Assembly (NCBI RefSeq): GCF_900101435.1
Contig: NZ_FMZH01000001.1
Coordinates: forward strand, 744,001-808,000
Reading direction: 5' to 3'
DNA: 64,000 bases
Origin: Pedobacter soli
GTDB lineage: Bacteria > Bacteroidota > Bacteroidia > Sphingobacteriales > Sphingobacteriaceae
The stretch's first letter is position 1, and each line of letters starts with the position of its first letter. Shown here one piece after another: positions 27,688 through 36,694 of the stretch. The notes beneath the pieces are model-generated. The model was not told where the DNA came from. It did no database searches and worked only from the letters and a program-made list of their open reading frames with translations. The position numbers and the translations under genes were made by a program.

Positions 27688-28305
27688 ATGCCACACATCA
27701 ACGATCCCGAAGCCGACCTACTGGAAATACTTGGCTTCATCATCCCGCTTCCCACCCCTATGCAGAACCGGGTAAAAGAAGAAAGCCTTATCGAAACCTT
27801 TGAACGCAAAAAAATCCTCCTTTCCCCCGGAGAAATCGCACGCCGCATATACTTCATCCGCAGCGGATTCATGCGTGCCTATTTCATCGACGAAGATGGA
27901 AAAGAATGCACTACCTGGTTCCGCGGGAAAGGCGATCTGATGATCTCAGTAACCAGCTTTTTCACCCAACAGCCCGCCCAGGAGTACATCGAAGTCCTCC
28001 AGGACAGCAAAGTCCAGTCCCTTACCTGGCTCGAACTCAACGCCTACTATGCAGACTTCAAAGAAGCTAACCTGATCGGCCGGATTCTCATCCAGAAGTA
28101 CTACATCCTCAGCGCAGAAAGTGCCATCCTGCTCCGCACCCAAAGACCCGAACACCGCTACGATATGTTGCTGCAAAACCACCCCGAAATAGAACAGCAG
28201 ACCACCCAGCAGAATATAGCCTCCTATCTCGGGATCAGTCGCGAAACACTTAGCCGAATCCGTCGTAAAAAAGCAAAAATGTGTCACCAGACACAAAATC
28301 GTTAG
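27688..28305 (+). CDS. Crp/Fnr-family transcription regulator
   Basis: The ATG at 27688 (MPHINDPEADLLEILGFI) is preferred to the GTG at 27670. A cyclic-nucleotide-binding-type beta barrel (LSPGEIARRIYFIRSGFMRAYF...GKECTTWFRGKGDLM) is followed by a C-terminal HTH (TTQQNIASYLGISRETLSRIRRKK). The cAMP-contact residues are not obviously conserved, as is usual for Bacteroidetes members. Divergent from RteC, so it may respond to the same locus. Target unknown. Confidence 0.85.
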   Translation: MPHINDPEADLLEILGFIIPLPTPMQNRVKEESLIETFERKKILLSPGEIARRIYFIRSGFMRAYFIDEDGKECTTWFRGKGDLMISVTSFFTQQPAQEYIEVLQDSKVQSLTWLELNAYYADFKEANLIGRILIQKYYILSAESAILLRTQRPEHRYDMLLQNHPEIEQQTTQQNIASYLGISRETLSRIRRKKAKMCHQTQNR

Positions 28306-28669
28306 AAATCCGTCACTTGTTTTTCTTAGAAAAACGTACAGATAGAAAAAATAAGAAAGGTAATTATCTGTACCTACACTGGAACTTACAGTGATTAAAC
28401 TTTGGAGGTTATAACAATGGAGCTCAAAGCGGTCCGATACTTTTCATTTTTATAAGTTGGTATTTGGGGATAAATCGCATTGGCTAAGCTCCATCGGAAG
28501 ACAATACTCCTCTCCATGAAATGACCCATGGTCTTCACGTTGTTCCAGACAATCCTCCTGATCAATCTGGACACGTTATGCCTGAACACATACGGTTGAA
28601 CGGTTCTTCCTCAGCCTACCCTGCCAATAAGGAAGTTTAAATATTATATTTGCTAAAATCATTCCATTA
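28306..28669. other. 364-bp gap without a supported gene
   Basis: The gap separates the Crp/Fnr gene from the helicase gene. A minus-strand frame (28395-28589, 64 codons, beginning MFRHNVSRLIRRIV) has reasonable composition but no recognisable family and could be a remnant of another gene. The ~50 bases before the helicase start are AT-rich and could hold its promoter. Nothing else was seen. Confidence 0.4.
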
Positions 28670-31228
28670 ATGCCTCTAAAAAAGTCACCATATCCGAAAT
28701 CAAATTGGTTCGATGACCTTCCTTTATTTGTAAAGATTATACTGTTCATTCTTTCCTGTGGGTTCCTGTACTGGCTTAAAACCAGGCAGCAGGAACTCCA
28801 AAGAAGAGAAAATATCCGACAACTTATTCCTGATATCATTCTAGCCTTAAAGGATATCGCTAAAAAACAGGATATGGTCCTGTATTTTTCCAATTATGAT
28901 GCGCTGAGGCTACGGGAAGACCATAAACCATTGTTGCAGGCGATTCCAAAAAATTACAGGAACTGTGGCCTTGATGCCGATGAGCAAGCGTTGATTTCCC
29001 GTTTTGTGGATATCCATGAAAATTTGGAAGGGATCAGAAAGGCTTACAACGGGCGGTTCATCCCTCATGAGATTTCTGAATTCAAAGCATTTCTTTGCAG
29101 CCTGGAAACCTATCCCCTCTCTTTGGAACAGATGCGGGCGGTGGCCTGTGATGAAGATAATAATCTGGTGATCGCCGGTGCGGGAACTGGAAAAACCACG
29201 ACAATCAGTGCAAAGATTGCTTATATCCTGGAAAAAAACCTAGCAAGGCCTGAAGAGCTGCTGGTGATTTCGTTCACCAATACCGCGGTAGATGAAATGT
29301 TTGACAGGACCTGTAATTTTCTGCGGGATGACGAACTGGCCAGGGGGATTACATTTAAAACCTTTAATGGTTTCGGCAATATGGTGTGTAGGTATTGTAG
29401 TCCCTATCCGGTGAAGCTGGCTTTTGATGGCAAGGATTACCGGGCCAAGTCATTTTTACAACACGAGTTCGACAGGCTGTTTTTAACAGATACGGATTTC
29501 GCACAGAAGGCCGTTAATTTTATCTCCTTTTTTGTCAGGCCGCCGCGGGATGATTTTGATTTTAAATCGGAAAACGATCTGATCAAACATGAGCGCGCTT
29601 TCCGTAATGTGAGCCTGAACGGAACGGAATGCAAAAGTTTGGAAGAGGTGATGATTGCCAATTTCCTCTACCTGCACAGGGTAGACTTTGCATATGAACG
29701 GACTTATCCGCTGAAGGCCGAAGATCAAAATCCTGATTTTGGCGCGTATTGCCCTGACTTCTACTTACCGGAATACGGCATCTACCATGAGCACTATGGC
29801 ATCGATGAACAGGGCAACGTTCCCGCCTATTTTAAGTGCAAGCCCCCTTTTAAAACGGCTACCGAACAGTACCAGAGCGGCATGCGCTGGAAAGAATCGA
29901 TCCATGAGAAATACGGTACCCGTCTGATCAAAACCTATTCCTTTCAGAACCGAAATGGAACGCTGCTCAAAGCGCTAAAAATCCACCTCGATAATTATGG
30001 CGTAGTATTGAACAAACGTGATCCAAAGGAAATTTTAACCAGGATTAAGGCACTGGATGATTATGAGGATTTTATGAACCTGATTTTTACCTTCCTGAAC
30101 CTGATGAAGTCCAACAATAGCACTATCGGGCAGCTGAGATCGAAAGCTGCCGACCAGCGCTTTGAAGTATTCTTGGGCGTATTTGCTCCTTTAAAAGAAG
30201 CCTACCAGGCTGAACTCATACGGACCGGCTGTATCGACTATAACGATATGGTGAACCATGCAAGCGAATATATCTCCAACGGTGAATTCAACAAAAAGTA
30301 CCGCTATATTTTAGTTGATGAATTTCAGGATATGTCCCTTGGACGTTATGGCCTGATCAAGGCCCTGAAAGCCGCCAATCCCATCGCCAAACTTTATGCC
30401 GTCGGAGACGACTGGCAGTCCATCTTCCGTTTTACCGGAAGCGATATCAGCATCATCACCGAATTTTCAAGGCATTTTGGGATAACCGCCGAAAATGCGG
30501 TGCTACAAACCTACCGTTTTAACCAGGAGATACTTACTTTAACCAGTGGCTTTATCCAGGTGAACCCTTCCCAGCTCAAAAAAAACCTTTCTTCGCCATT
30601 TAAAGCCTCGCGCCCTTCTTTTATACCCAGCCCCGTAACTGCTTATGGCAATAAAGCGCAAAGGGATCTCCAGAAATTTGATGCTTTAAAAGATATCCTG
30701 GCAAAGATCAAGAAAGATCACTCGAGCGCCTCAGTCTTTCTGATCGGCCGTTACCATCATAATGCACCTGCGGATTTAAGGGAACTGCAGAAGGCTTTTC
30801 CAGCACTCAAAATTTCCTATTTCACTGCCCATGCCTGTAAAGGACTGACCTGTGATGTGGCCATTCTGCTGGACCTGGATAGCGGTATCTACGGCTTCCC
30901 ATCCCAAATGGCCGATGATCCGATTTTAGGCTATCTGCTCCAGCACGGCGACAGTTTTGAAAATGCCGAGGAAAGGCGGCTGTTTTATGTCGCCCTCACC
31001 CGCGCACGCCACCAGGTCTATCTCCAATATAACCCACAAAACATGAGCAAATTCTTAGCTGAACTCATCCAGGATCATGGTATTGGCGACAAACAAACCG
31101 CTCAGCAAAAATGCCCAAACTGCGACGGAGTTATGGTAGCCAGAAGTTCAGACAAGGGAAAGTTCTGGGGATGCAGCAATTATCCGCGGTGCAGACAGAT
31201 CTTACGCGTGGCTGCTATAGCAACATAA
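28670..31228 (+). CDS. Membrane-anchored UvrD-like SF1 helicase with inserted nuclease-like segment and C-terminal zinc finger
   Basis: An N-terminal hydrophobic segment (FVKIILFILSCGFLYWL) precedes a helicase with motif I AGAGTGKTTT, motif Ia SFTNTAVDEM, motif II ILVDEFQDM, motif III GDDWQSIFRFTG, and motif VI FYVALTRARHQVYL. Between motifs Ia and II lies an insertion with VMIANFLYLHRVDFAYERTYPL and CPDFYLPEYGIYHEHYGID, a PD-(D/E)XK-like pattern of a Vsr/restriction-type nuclease. The C-terminus has a topoisomerase-type C4 zinc ribbon (CPNCDG...GCSNYPRCRQI). The ensemble suggests a DNA-processing helicase-nuclease, similar to a family often called helicase IV-like. It could serve repair or defence; no partner gene is adjacent. 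Confidence 0.82.
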   Translation: MPLKKSPYPKSNWFDDLPLFVKIILFILSCGFLYWLKTRQQELQRRENIRQLIPDIILALKDIAKKQDMVLYFSNYDALRLREDHKPLLQAIPKNYRNCGLDADEQALISRFVDIHENLEGIRKAYNGRFIPHEISEFKAFLCSLETYPLSLEQMRAVACDEDNNLVIAGAGTGKTTTISAKIAYILEKNLARPEELLVISFTNTAVDEMFDRTCNFLRDDELARGITFKTFNGFGNMVCRYCSPYPVKLAFDGKDYRAKSFLQHEFDRLFLTDTDFAQKAVNFISFFVRPPRDDFDFKSENDLIKHERAFRNVSLNGTECKSLEEVMIANFLYLHRVDFAYERTYPLKAEDQNPDFGAYCPDFYLPEYGIYHEHYGIDEQGNVPAYFKCKPPFKTATEQYQSGMRWKESIHEKYGTRLIKTYSFQNRNGTLLKALKIHLDNYGVVLNKRDPKEILTRIKALDDYEDFMNLIFTFLNLMKSNNSTIGQLRSKAADQRFEVFLGVFAPLKEAYQAELIRTGCIDYNDMVNHASEYISNGEFNKKYRYILVDEFQDMSLGRYGLIKALKAANPIAKLYAVGDDWQSIFRFTGSDISIITEFSRHFGITAENAVLQTYRFNQEILTLTSGFIQVNPSQLKKNLSSPFKASRPSFIPSPVTAYGNKAQRDLQKFDALKDILAKIKKDHSSASVFLIGRYHHNAPADLRELQKAFPALKISYFTAHACKGLTCDVAILLDLDSGIYGFPSQMADDPILGYLLQHGDSFENAEERRLFYVALTRARHQVYLQYNPQNMSKFLAELIQDHGIGDKQTAQQKCPNCDGVMVARSSDKGKFWGCSNYPRCRQILRVAAIAT

Positions 31229-31274
31229 ACATTGACACAAAGAAGTTCATTAAAAGAATAGAAAATTGGACTGG

Positions 31275-31642
31275 CTATATAAGGCCCGATGATATCCAAC
31301 GCTTAATCTTGATGCCATTTAAAAGTTGAGAGATTCCCTTTTTATAAGTCTTTAGCTTTGTTAAGTCACCGGTTATTTTCTCTCTTTGGTTCTCATAAAG
31401 TTCTTTATTTGGATAATTCGTTCAGGGCTGTAGCATTGATACACATCACCTGTTGAAGAAATTATCCCGTCAATATCAAAGTCTCCAGGGGATGCAGGAA
31501 TTTCCTGACAAACGATGGAAGAGTATTTAATTTTGAGTGTAGATTGGCATAATCTTTCCCAGGACTTCCCGTATAAAGGACCAATATCAGTTTGAACATA
31601 TAAATATTCACAGACAGAAACCTCGCTGCCAGGGATCCATTT
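31275..31642 (-). pseudogene. Decayed gene resembling an ABC-three-component-type nuclease
   Basis: Reading minus from 31642, one frame gives YVQTDIGPLYGKSWERLCQ, QEIPASPGDFDIDGIISS and VYQCYSPE. Near 31405-31420 the reading shifts by one frame, and the continuation reads NYPNKELYENQREKITGDLTKLK and LLNGIKIKRW before a stop at 31275. The joined sequence matches what I recall of a nuclease-like N-terminal domain (GDxDIDG...QCY) of proteins in ABC-three-component conflict systems. There is no in-frame ATG, a stop precedes the reading, and the C-terminus is lost. It fills most of an otherwise empty 500-bp gap and indicates past turnover of defence genes here. Confidence 0.6.
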
Positions 31643-31728
31643 TTATCCCATATACAAACCAGTTACTACAATAGCCTCAAAAGACAGAGTGGCCATGCCC
31701 TCAATTGTGGCACGGCTACTCAAAAATA

Positions 31729-32673
31729 TTATGCAGTGAGACTGTTTAATATCTCTTCTTCAGAGGCCAAAAGCTGTTTCAGCGCTTCATCAAAAGAAGC
31801 TAATGCATTGGCCAGCTCCTGTGAGAGATCTTCTTTCATTTTTACCATGTCAATTTCCACACCATCCTCCCCAACTACTTTTGACGGATCTGCACCATTG
31901 GACTTCATCTGTTTTATGCTGTTATCCAATTCAGTCAAGGCAGATGTAAATTCTCTTTGAACCGAATCCCTGCTGGAGGTAAGTGAATTTCTCTGGCAGT
32001 CAAATGTAGTGACTACCTCGTCTGCCATTTCTTTTTTCGCCTCCAGGCCAAGGTTATTATATTTCTTTTCCAGCTTCTCTGCCTCATCCCGAAGGGTTTC
32101 TGCCTTTGCAGATATTTTTTTAATGACAATTTTTGGGAGTTTCATAATGATTTCTTTTCTGTCTCTTTTAAATTCCGGGATTTTCGTTACAAATCCTGTC
32201 GATGCATATGTAAAAGTCGGAATCTTAGTAATTATCGTATGGGTTTTCTTAACCATTGTTGGGATTTTACCATAGATATTTACTTTTTTCATCTTCGGCC
32301 AATGGAATTCCATCTTCCAGCCGATGACTACCCTTTTCATACCCGGCTCATAAATGGTAAAAGACATTTTCTTTTCCTTAACCGTGGTCTGGGGAACGCT
32401 GAAGGACATCTTCTTGTTCCTCATTGTTACGCTTACCAGATCGAACGAGAGTTTTTTATCGACCATACTGAAATCAATATCCATGTTCAGACTGGCCAGT
32501 ACAGAATTTGACCATGGTGCATCTTTATCACTGGTATCAGGCGCCAGTTCCTTATATTTTTGCTCATATTTTGCGACGACCGCATCCAAACTCGCATTCG
32601 TGGTGTCGCACTGGCCGAAAGCATCGGCAATACTGAGCATTAGAATGCTACAGCAAAATAAAAAAGTTTTCAT
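31729..32673 (-). CDS. Secreted protein with short beta-type repeats and coiled-coil C-terminus, unknown
   Basis: A signal peptide (MKTFLFCCSILMLSIADAFGQ) is followed by a run of amphipathic repeats of about 20 residues: KKLSFDLVSVTMRNKKMSFSVPQ, EKKMSFTIYEPG, KIPTMVKKTHTIITKIPTF, TKIPEFKRDRKEIIMKLPK. The last ~110 residues are helical and charged (KAETLRDEAEKLEKKYNNL...), likely a coiled coil. No family is recognised. The alternating basic/hydrophobic repeats suggest a beta structure that could bind lipid or surface polymer. It may be co-transcribed with the small membrane ORF upstream (32765-32911), separated by about 90 bp. Confidence 0.7.
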   Translation of the reverse strand: MKTFLFCCSILMLSIADAFGQCDTTNASLDAVVAKYEQKYKELAPDTSDKDAPWSNSVLASLNMDIDFSMVDKKLSFDLVSVTMRNKKMSFSVPQTTVKEKKMSFTIYEPGMKRVVIGWKMEFHWPKMKKVNIYGKIPTMVKKTHTIITKIPTFTYASTGFVTKIPEFKRDRKEIIMKLPKIVIKKISAKAETLRDEAEKLEKKYNNLGLEAKKEMADEVVTTFDCQRNSLTSSRDSVQREFTSALTELDNSIKQMKSNGADPSKVVGEDGVEIDMVKMKEDLSQELANALASFDEALKQLLASEEEILNSLTA

Positions 32674-32764
32674 TGTTTTGTGGTTTAAGTGTTAATTATA
32701 TAATATACGTACGCAGACGAGTGGGCTACTCTCGAGTGGGTTTAATAAGCCGTAACCGACCCTG

Positions 32765-32911
32765 TTAGGGCATAATCAGTAGCACTTCTATCGCTGAGCA
32801 AGAGCGGTCATCTGCCAATGCCGGAAAAATGTTTTTAATCAGGGTGACCAAACGCTCACCTGCCAGGCTCATGGCGAGAATAAGCGAAATGAGTAAAATG
32901 AGTGGGTCCAT
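32765..32911 (-). CDS. Small hydrophobic protein (48 aa), possibly truncated
   Basis: The frame starts MDPLILLISLILAMSLAGERL and ends at a TAA after 48 residues. It has one membrane helix followed by a charged tail (ERLVTLIKNIFPALADD). The sequence looks like the N-terminus of a longer membrane protein, and the tail after residue 38 is ordinary-looking, so it could be truncated. A palindrome ATACCAC-ACTG-GTGGTAT lies ~45 bp upstream (32955-32972) on the promoter side. Family unknown. Confidence 0.45.
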   Translation of the reverse strand: MDPLILLISLILAMSLAGERLVTLIKNIFPALADDRSCSAIEVLLIMP

Positions 32912-33150
32912 AACTTTTTTAAGTCAAATTTGCGAATCTAAGGCAGTTAGGGCAATACCACACTGGTGGTATTCGCCGCGCGGTTTGGGGTATTTAAAAA
33001 AAATGTATAAGTTTATGACACCATCTGTTAACAGCTCTCCATCAGTTGACCCATCTTTTTAAAATACCCCTTGTGTGGTATGGTTTTACTGGCAAAGAGT
33101 ATTGAAATTTGTTTTGATAACCAACCAGTAATAACCCTTAAAATAAAAGC

Positions 33151-33633
33151 ATGTCAGAAAGTTCAACAACTACCTCCCCTGAATTCGTTTCGGTGGAATG
33201 CGAAAAAATGAAAGTAAACCTTGCCAATGCAGGGGAATTTATCACCGTAGCCAATGCGGCAATTTCGCTTGAAAAATATCTTGGCGATCCGCAGACCCCG
33301 GCCAGAAACGAATCAAGCCATATTTTCGGACACGTCTTTGGCATTAACAGTTTAAAAAAAGTGCTCATGGATATTGATATTTTCAACGCCAGGCAGGGGG
33401 AAAAAGACCCAAAAATTGCGGCCATCAAATGCTACTATGGAATCTCAAAAAGGAATGATTGTGATTTCCCGCTTAAACCTGCAGACGGAGAATTCAGGGA
33501 TCTTATCCTGATGCCTGTACTGGACACCGGTGTGGATTTTCATAAGATATTGGGAATTGATGACGACGAGGTACTTTCAGGTTCAAGGCCCTGTCCCAAT
33601 CAATGCGGAGAAGACAGTTTTCTGAGTAAATAA
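33151..33633 (+). CDS. Unknown cytoplasmic protein, first gene of a sensory operon
   Basis: No signal peptide or membrane helix is evident. The sequence includes MKVNLANAGEFITVANAAISLEKYLG, IFGHVFGINSLKKVLMDIDIFN and KCYYGISKRND, and ends with CPNQCGEDSFLSK, a Cys-x3-Cys pair that might bind metal. It precedes a membrane protein by two bases, then a histidine kinase and response regulator, so it probably belongs to that signalling unit, perhaps as its output or sensor partner. I do not recognise a family. Confidence 0.7.
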   Translation: MSESSTTTSPEFVSVECEKMKVNLANAGEFITVANAAISLEKYLGDPQTPARNESSHIFGHVFGINSLKKVLMDIDIFNARQGEKDPKIAAIKCYYGISKRNDCDFPLKPADGEFRDLILMPVLDTGVDFHKILGIDDDEVLSGSRPCPNQCGEDSFLSK

Positions 33634-33635
33634 AA

Positions 33636-34286
33636 ATGGCCTCATTTAAAGATATCAGTTTTGCCGTTTCCAATATTTCCGACATCTCGGAGATTTTTCC
33701 GGCATTGGTATGGATAAAATGGGGAAATCGGAACAAGCCCTTCGCTATGATGGGTTTGTTTTTTTTAGTTTCAGGAATTATCCGGCTCATTGCCCTGGGT
33801 ACAGCTATAAAGGGCATACACAATATGCCGTTATATCACTTGCTTGCTTTATTGGAGGCTGCCGCAGTCTATATTTTCTTTACTCAGGCAAAAGGAACAA
33901 AGCCAAAAACAGCTGTTCTTGTTATTTTATTGTTGGTGTATTCGGGCAATATATTGTTCCAAAACATGTATCTGGACTTTAATTCCAATACCTGGACATT
34001 GACTGTATTGATTATCATCTTTTTGGGAATGCGATTCTTTCACAGAATTTACCAGACCGAGGAGAGTAAGGCGCTGCAACGGATGCCCGAGTTCGTTATC
34101 ACCTGCGGATGGCTGATTTATTCTTCAGGGTCACTTTTTACCTACCTGATGGGAACAGATATCCTTTCGGGAAAGCCGGAAGGTTTCTTTAACAATGCCT
34201 GGTTGATTCAGTGTGTAAGCAATATCATCAAAAACGGCATAATCTGTTATGGTTTTATTTTATCAAGTACGGAATGTCCCAGGTAA
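33636..34286 (+). CDS. Polytopic membrane protein linked to histidine kinase
   Basis: About six membrane helices are visible (around residues 35-55, 65-82, 90-108, 117-131, 150-168 and 190-208), with short loops. It has no enzymatic motif. Its end overlaps the kinase start by 13 bp, and it follows the unknown first gene by two bases. A membrane sensor that feeds the soluble-looking kinase, whose own membrane segment is single, is the simplest reading. Confidence 0.75.
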   Translation: MASFKDISFAVSNISDISEIFPALVWIKWGNRNKPFAMMGLFFLVSGIIRLIALGTAIKGIHNMPLYHLLALLEAAAVYIFFTQAKGTKPKTAVLVILLLVYSGNILFQNMYLDFNSNTWTLTVLIIIFLGMRFFHRIYQTEESKALQRMPEFVITCGWLIYSSGSLFTYLMGTDILSGKPEGFFNNAWLIQCVSNIIKNGIICYGFILSSTECPR

Positions 34287-35041
34287 CATATTTCATTTTA
34301 GGAACCGGCTCTATGCTGGTAATGGTAGTGCTGATCATCTGGTTTGTCTATAGCTACCAGCGCAAACTGTCGCTGAGAAATGCGGAATACCGGATGGTGG
34401 AGGCCTTGATGCAACGCAATGAACTGAAATCTGCATATGCCGTGATTGAAGGCCAGGAGGCAGAACGCAAGCGGATAGCCGCCGAACTCCATGATAATAT
34501 TGGTGGGATTATGTCCACTTTAAAAATATTCAGTGATCTGGTCACACTGGAAACCGACACCAGTGAAGTCCGGCGGTTAAACAAGAAAGTCAATGAGCTG
34601 AGTATACAGTTAACAGCAGAAATACGCAAACTTTCACATGAGCTGGATCTTCGGACACTTTCCGGATTTGGCTTAAGGGTAGCCCTAAAACAGTTGTGCG
34701 AATCCATTCAGGCAACAGGAAAGCTGCAAGTGGTTTCTGTTATTGAGCTGCAACGGTCCCCGGATGATGTCCTATCCATGAATCTTTACAGAATAATACA
34801 GGAACTGTTTACCAATACACTCAAGCATGCTGATGCCAGCCGGGTGAGGATCGAATTATCGGCCATTGATGATGAACTGACCATGATCTATGAGGATAAC
34901 GGCAAAGGTTTTGACGCTGAGCTTCAGGGCGGAGGTATGGGACTGGATAACATACGCAAACGCACCCAGAGCATGGAAGGACAGCTCACTATCGATTCAA
35001 ATTCTTTTGGAACAACCGTCATTATTGAAATCAAGTTATGA
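34274..35041 (+). CDS. NarL-type sensor histidine kinase (HisKA_3)
   Basis: The ATG at 34274 (MSQVTYFILGTGSMLVMVVLIIWFVYSY) is chosen; it gives one N-terminal membrane helix. The HisKA_3 phosphoacceptor motif is ERKRIAAELHDNIGGIMSTLK, and the ATPase has IIQELFTNTLKHADAS (N box), YEDNGKGFD (G1) and GMGLDNIRKR (G2). It overlaps the response-regulator gene by four bases. The sensing input is probably supplied by the adjacent membrane protein because the kinase has almost no extracytoplasmic part. Confidence 0.9.
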   Translation: MSQVTYFILGTGSMLVMVVLIIWFVYSYQRKLSLRNAEYRMVEALMQRNELKSAYAVIEGQEAERKRIAAELHDNIGGIMSTLKIFSDLVTLETDTSEVRRLNKKVNELSIQLTAEIRKLSHELDLRTLSGFGLRVALKQLCESIQATGKLQVVSVIELQRSPDDVLSMNLYRIIQELFTNTLKHADASRVRIELSAIDDELTMIYEDNGKGFDAELQGGGMGLDNIRKRTQSMEGQLTIDSNSFGTTVIIEIKL

Positions 35042-35655
35042 ACAAGATAAATTTATATCTGGCCGATGATCATGCCATGATGGTTGACGGGTTGAAAGAG
35101 ATATTACGGTCCCAGGACCACATCACCATTTCAGGTACGGCCTCAAATGGTGAGGAAGTGATCGAGCTGATGCATGCCAGGCCGGCAGATGTGGTGATTA
35201 TGGACATCAACATGCCCCGGATGAACGGTATCCAATGCACGGAATGGATCAAAAAGAACTTTCCAAAAACCAAGGTAATTATTTTAACCATGTTCCCAGA
35301 GAAGTCGTATGTCGACCAGTTGATTTCCGCGGGGGCAGATGGCTGCCTGCTGAAGAGCAGGGGCAGTACTGATCTTATCGCTGCTATCAACAGGGTAAGT
35401 GAAAACCGGTCATATTTTGATACCATGAGGGATTTCGCCCAATCTGATGAGCACCCGATCTACAATCTTAGTGAAAGAGAACTAGAAATCATCAGGCTGA
35501 TTGTCAACGGGCAAACTAGTGCGGAAATCGCAAAACACCTTTTCTTATCTGAGCATACCGTTAGAACACACCGGAAAAACATCTTTCGCAAGACCGGAAT
35601 AAATTCGATAAGTCAGCTCACCTCCTTTGCCATCAATAATGATATTGTACGATGA
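35038..35655 (+). CDS. NarL/FixJ-type response regulator
   Basis: The receiver domain has LADDHAMMVDGLKEIL (acidic pocket), VVIMDINMPRMNG (phospho-acceptor Asp) and a conserved Lys in GCLLKSRG. The C-terminal LuxR HTH is LSERELEIIRLIVNGQTSAEIAKHLFLSEHTVRTHRKNIFRK. Coupled to the kinase by a four-base overlap. Its target genes are not apparent; autoregulation of this operon is likely. Confidence 0.92.
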   Translation: MNKINLYLADDHAMMVDGLKEILRSQDHITISGTASNGEEVIELMHARPADVVIMDINMPRMNGIQCTEWIKKNFPKTKVIILTMFPEKSYVDQLISAGADGCLLKSRGSTDLIAAINRVSENRSYFDTMRDFAQSDEHPIYNLSERELEIIRLIVNGQTSAEIAKHLFLSEHTVRTHRKNIFRKTGINSISQLTSFAINNDIVR

Positions 35656-35697
35656 AACAGCATCAAAAAACTAGATTAGAATCTAAAACTCTGCCCT

Positions 35698-35895
35698 CTA
35701 GTATCCATATCTGGCCCGTTGATCTTCTGGGATCCAGGTATCACTATCTTCAATCCTCTTGGATACGAGCCGCTGCATCTAATCGAGAAAACGGGTTTTG
35801 CTCATCGATTTGCGCCGCTTGATATCAGAAAACCGTTTAAAGTATTTACTCAGTTGATCTGTAAAGCCCGACCAAAAAACTCCATTAGTTCGTTC
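35698..35895 (-). pseudogene. Possible gene remnant in an otherwise empty gap
   Basis: One minus-strand frame reads TNGVFWSGFTDQLSKYFKRF, SDIKRRKSMSKTRFLD, a TAG, then MQRLVSKRIEDSDTWIPEDQ before a final stop. Composition looks protein-like, but an internal stop and another stop just upstream prevent a complete product. No family could be assigned. The rest of the gap (35656-36130) shows only AT-rich DNA. Confidence 0.35.
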
Positions 35896-36130
35896 AGGCT
35901 CGCCTTGCCTAGCCTAAAAGTTCATATAAGGGCAAAATTTGTTTTTTGACTTAAAATTTACGAGCTAGTATTTGGGCAATTTTCGGACTGCTAAAAAATT
36001 ATCATTCCCAAGTTGTATTTTTTTAAACCCTGACATCTACCTATCGAAACGACCAATTATTTATAACAATATATTGCACCTTATTATTTGAAACTGCCTG
36101 GTGTATTGTAAATAAAAACAATGAATTATA

Positions 36131-36694
36131 TTATAATTTGCGTCTATACCTAAAGACTTTTCCATTTTTCCTCAAATCGTCTCTTTCTAGTAATTCGGTT
36201 TCTTGATATATCCTACTTAATGCTTTGGAAATTGACTTTGCATTGAATAGGTTTCTAGATTGTAGATAATGTTTATTTTCATTAAAGTAAACTAATATAT
36301 CCATGGAGCGAACCCAATTGTTAAATAGACTGCTAGGTATTAACTGACTTTTAAGAATTAACGTTATGCTACTTTCTTTTACTTTATTTATGAAAAACTT
36401 CTCGTTACCATCATTATGCAGATAGAATTCAGATATCGTAGGAATAGAGGCTAGATCTCCAAGTATAATGGGATTTTCTAGAAATAATAAATCAGGCTCA
36501 ACGGAAAAGAATGAGGCAATTTTTTCTGCAGTCTTAAGCGTGATTGAAGCCCGTCCATTTTTGATAACCCTAGCATGGTTTAACGATATTCCAGTTGCAT
36601 TCGAAAAGCCCAATATAGTAATTCCTGATTGTTCGAGCAGAGAGCTTAAGTTTCTCCCAACATTTTTTCCAATATTATTTTCTAGCTTTTGCAT
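36131..36694 (-). CDS. XRE-type HTH regulator with unknown C-terminal domain
   Basis: The ATG at 36694 (MQKLENNIGKNVGRNLSSLLEQ) is chosen. Residues ~15-70 form a lambda-repressor-like HTH (LGFSNATGISLNHARVIKNGRASITLKTAEKIASFFSVEPDLL). The remaining ~110 residues are unassigned and end in RKNGKVFRYRRKL, which recalls the basic ends of Bacteroidetes phage/plasmid regulators. AT content is higher than in the neighbouring Sus operon, suggesting a separate origin. Confidence 0.75.
   Translation of the reverse strand: MQKLENNIGKNVGRNLSSLLEQSGITILGFSNATGISLNHARVIKNGRASITLKTAEKIASFFSVEPDLLFLENPIILGDLASIPTISEFYLHNDGNEKFFINKVKESSITLILKSQLIPSSLFNNWVRSMDILVYFNENKHYLQSRNLFNAKSISKALSRIYQETELLERDDLRKNGKVFRYRRKL

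Noticed and set aside
32829..33062. 77-codon plus-strand frame
   Set aside because: It is antisense to the better supported 48-residue membrane ORF and has no protein-like features.
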